Source: Anseranas semipalmata
Lineage: Eukaryota; Chordata; Aves; Anseriformes; Anseranatidae
Reading direction: 5' to 3'
Length of the DNA stretch: 64,000 nucleotides
NCBI GenBank assembly: GCA_013399115.1
Contig: VXAA01006069.1
Location: forward strand, 740,781 to 804,780
How positions within the stretch are numbered: position 1 is the stretch's first letter; each line of letters opens with the position of its first letter. Both the position numbers and the translations under genes were made by a program. The notes beneath the pieces are model-generated. The model was not told where the DNA came from, did not search any database, and was given only the letters and a program-made list of their open reading frames with translations. Shown here piece by piece: positions 60,701 through 64,000 of this stretch.

Positions 60701-63700
60701 AGAGATGTAAGACCAACCTATGCTCAAATGCGCATTTCCAAGGTTAAATATTGCAATGGAGTATTTGTTGTATCATTTATCCTTGTAATGTCTCAGTGAG
60801 TCCAGCTTGTGGAAGCCAACATGGTGTCTTTCTGCATACAGGTCTCCTTCATTGTGTGAAGAAGTTACTGTGATAATTTCAGATTTTATCTGATGAAGTC
60901 TGCTATAGGAAACCACTGGCAAGTTATACAAGGGGATGTGTCACTGAGTAGAGGCAAAATATGTTGTCAGTGTGCACAGATGCACCAGCTATTCAAAGTG
61001 CCCCTGGCCTCTGTAGCGATTCTGCTGTGCCTGCTTCTCCCCATTAGCTCCAGTATCTACCCACCTTGTATTAGCTATTCTGAATATGCCACAATGGCTT
61101 GGACTCCTGGACGGTTCAGATAATCTAAACTGCTTGCTTAGAAAGCTCAAAGCATTAAGAGAACTAGGAAAGAAGGATTCAGCTGGCAATAAGAGAATTG
61201 AAATCTCCTTGAGGAGGAGACGAGATGGACTATAAGGATAAAACTACAGGTCTCAGACTCTTCTTCTTCTAGAGATGAAGAAAGGTGTTGATAGCTATGG
61301 TGTGTTTTGGGTGTGCTTTTCTCTGGTTAAAATAAAATATATTAAAAGTTTAATGGTGTTTTCAAAGCTGGAAATAAACTCGTAAGTCAATTTGATAATT
61401 AAAGAGTTACCCTGGGCCTTTGAACTACCAGGGGCTATCGGTGCAGATCAGCCAGGATTCAAAACAAAGCCTGCTGGGGGAATTGGCTATTTCACTCACC
61501 TCTTCATTCTTAGACCATTATGCCTTTAGGATGGCAAATCTGTCAGTTTTGTAATTTCCTCCAGTAATAGAGTTTTGGCAGGAGCTGATGCCTGTGCTGC
61601 ATTGTACTCATGCACAGTTAGGTAACCAGTGCATGGTCCATTTGAGAGAGGCACAGAAAGCTTCTTAAAGTGACTGTGTTATAGTCTGTCTCTGTGCTGA
61701 GCTCAGCTGCTGAGAGCAGAAGAGGTGTGAAAAGGCTTGTTAATAAAAGTCTGTTTAGATTTCATTACTGGGAGCAGCTAAATCAAGACAATACAGATCT
61801 TACCAACCCTTTGAGAATTTCAGTCCTCTCCAGAAATACTTCCTTTCCTGCACTGGGTATTGTTCCTAGTTGAACTTCTATGCAATGCAAACAGCTCTCC
61901 TCTGCTACTCTTGAAGAACAGAGAATGGAGACTCCTTTCTTGCTGCAGAGAATGGAAAGGGGTAAGAAGGAGGGGAAAGAATGGGAGCGGCTTTGTTTCC
62001 CCTCCTCACACTGAAGAAAAAGCATCCAGCTCAGTTTTTGCTTTTCCCCCTTCTCTTCTGTTTTTAATGCTAGAAAGGGGAACTCCTGTGAGCTGCAGGT
62101 GGAACAGAGGTGACTGGCATGCAGGATGGAATGAGTATGGCAATCCAGCAGGCTGTGGCAGAAATGAGAGCATTAGGAAAGGGTGTAACTAACTGATGGT
62201 CCAGGGGATAAGTAGTTACAGGTTTAAAAAAAAAAGGGGTTATATTCTGGTCATAGTTAGGGTTTGGAGAAGCTATGTCCTATCAAGCTCTAGCATGGCT
62301 TTTGCATTGTGCCGAAAGCATGATGACTAGAGATCTAGTGAAGTTTCATACTAAGGCTAACTGGAAGAGAGCATGCAGTGAACCAAGAGGAACTTGCCAA
62401 AAATATTCCATTCTTCAGAATGGCTCTGGTCTCTGAGGAGTGAAGTAAAACTGAGCATTTCTGAGGGAAAACAGTAGCTAAGGAGGTATCTTTGGCTACA
62501 TAACCAGCCCTAATCTTTAACCCATTTGAGGACTTCAGTGATTTTTTTTTTTTTCCAAATGGCTATGAAAGACTTATTCTAGCCTATGACAGACTTGGCA
62601 TGTGGTGTGGACAGGCCTCTTTTTCCCACAAGACTAAACCTCTCCACTTTCATCATTGTGATCTCCTTTGTTGTGGTCTCTTTAATGTTCTGCAAGTTTT
62701 ACTTAGATATTTATTAAAGCTTTTAAATGTTTAAGCTTGATGAAGGCAGATATAGGTCTCCTAACCATAAATGCTGCTCTTCCTCTCTGTATCAGCATAA
62801 ACAGTCATCTGTGCTACTGAATATATATACAGATGCCAAAACCCAGCTAGTAATAAATGACATGAAATGCTTGCTGGGAAGCTGGGTCAATCCTGTTCAC
62901 CATATAGTTCCCTGCTACACTTTCATTATAATTCCAAGTAAATTACGAAGGTTAGTAAAATCTTATTTCAGTTGACTTTTTTTAGTTGTCCACTTGTATT
63001 TTCTAAATACAGCTCAAGTTTTACATGATTAATGACCAGACTTCATAGGAAGGAAAATTAGTCAGAGAAGAGCACACTTTAAATAACACATTGCCATGCA
63101 CATTTTGCATCAGTACTGAGTGATAACATAATACAGTTGATGAGTGCCTTTCCCTCTAGTTGAACTTCTTTGTCATCAGGAGTAGAATTTAGTCCTTTTC
63201 ACCCTGTATTATGTTATGGCTATAGGTGTATAGTTTGATGCCTGCACTACCTAGCCCTATCAGGAGACCCGGAAGGGTGATATTTAATTTAATTACTACG
63301 ATCTTTGCTGTAGAGTTGCTTAACAAAACCTTTTGTTATATTAAGTCTTCAGTGGTGTAGACATTATGAAGACAATATGACTTTCACATTAGATTTCAAC
63401 CAGAAGAGGACCGTGTTTACTGTGACTGTCACTCCAGTAAAAGATTAACACTGTGCCCTTTTAATTGATGTACTGCACCTATATTTGAGATCACTTGTTT
63501 AAAAAAAGTGTCCTGGAAAAGGGGAGAGATGTTCCTGTTACTGCAAAATATACCTTCTGAATTCTGCTTCTACTTGCAAGAGAAAAATGCAGAATGTAAG
63601 GCCTGTTCTGTATATTAATATTTATTCAAACTGTTTTCTGATGCGTTGCCTTTCTGATGCTACATGGTGTTCTCATGTGCTATTTCCCAGCACAATGGGT

Positions 63701-64000
63701 AATGTCCTGCTCTGAAAATTATCCATTAAAATTTTATCCATTTTGTGTTTTGGTGAGACAGTATGAGGAAATGCCATTGGAAAATTAGATTCCTCTTTGA
63801 CATCAGGCGCCCAGTCAGCAATCCAATCCCATGCGTTTCTACTGAGACATTAGGATTTGATATAATTTTGGGCAGAAAACATTTTAAAATGAAACAATTG
63901 AATTTTCTAGATGGTCTTGGGGACCACTTAGCTTAAGAGAATACACTTCCAAATCAAAAGCCTTTCAATCATTCTAAATATTATTTGGATGATATTTGCT
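57721..64000. other. Non-coding stretch, no gene seen
   Basis: No frame has coding support. Simple sequence is limited to short TA runs near 57750 and a T13 run at 62542-62554. The opposing frames at 61783-62025 and 61860-62192 overlap and lie in purine-rich sequence with no recognisable domain. The window ends inside the same AT-rich DNA. Confidence 0.6.
62542..62554 (+). repeat. T13 homopolymer
   Basis: Thirteen T residues after GTGA. Confidence 0.9.

Noticed and set aside
1..64000. tRNA, rRNA, snRNA, telomeric repeat, nuclear mitochondrial insert or endogenous retrovirus
   Set aside because: No T-loop/box B-like cluster, conserved rRNA or snRNA block, TTAGGG array, mitochondrial-gene-like frame or paired LTRs were recognised by eye. 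Diverged copies could have been missed.

Overview
This window looks like ordinary non-coding DNA from a vertebrate nuclear genome, most probably a bird. Three observations support that: it is AT-rich; protein-length open frames are absent apart from short chance-sized ones; and recognisable interspersed repeats are very sparse, the clearest being a short antisense CR1 LINE 3'-end fragment near 19.1 kb (the 'GGTTGGAAGGGACC' signature typical of archosaur CR1 tails). Nothing looks bacterial, viral or organellar. I find no complete protein-coding gene, tRNA, rRNA, CRISPR array, operon or autonomous mobile element. The window could be a gene desert or the inside of a very large intron; I cannot tell which, and I cannot name the locus or species.

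Layout. 1-12 kb: plain AT-rich sequence with homopolymers and small microsatellites. About 12.5-13.0 kb: a modestly GC- and CpG-enriched patch. 14.5 kb: an 8-C run followed by three Ns (assembly gap). 17.6-18.65 kb: a repeat-free block dense in homeodomain-like and octamer-like words, my best candidate for a conserved enhancer. 19.1-19.2 kb: CR1 fragment beside a (TTTTA)n tract. 21.8-21.9 kb: a striking compound pentanucleotide array (TTCCC)8-(TGCCC)11 with a decayed tail, strongly G-quadruplex-prone on the minus strand. 24.0 kb: a second (TTTTA)n tract. 32.8-33.1 kb and 36.1-36.6 kb: two minus-strand open frames that are somewhat protein-like but unidentified. 34.3 and 35.5 kb: two diverged copies of an approximately 100-bp sequence sharing an identical core with a STAT-type GAS motif. 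38.2-38.4 kb: AT-rich homeodomain-type block with a 14-bp palindrome. 43.29-43.61 kb: a 320-bp, 71% GC, CpG-poor insertion flanked by TTAA and 10-bp inverted termini, a probable piggyBac-like non-autonomous element. 46.3 kb: two adjacent palindromes. 47.3-47.45 kb: a small CpG cluster next to a minus-strand 69-nt interval with good acceptor and donor splice signals. 53.65-53.8 kb: octamer plus TATA-like words. 57.4-57.7 kb: SOX/OCT-like block.

There is no gene set here whose members work together. The most useful points for a reader are the TTAA-flanked GC-rich element, the pentanucleotide array, the GAS-containing repeat pair, the candidate minus-strand exon and the candidate enhancer blocks. 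All conservation statements are inference, because no alignment could be run.
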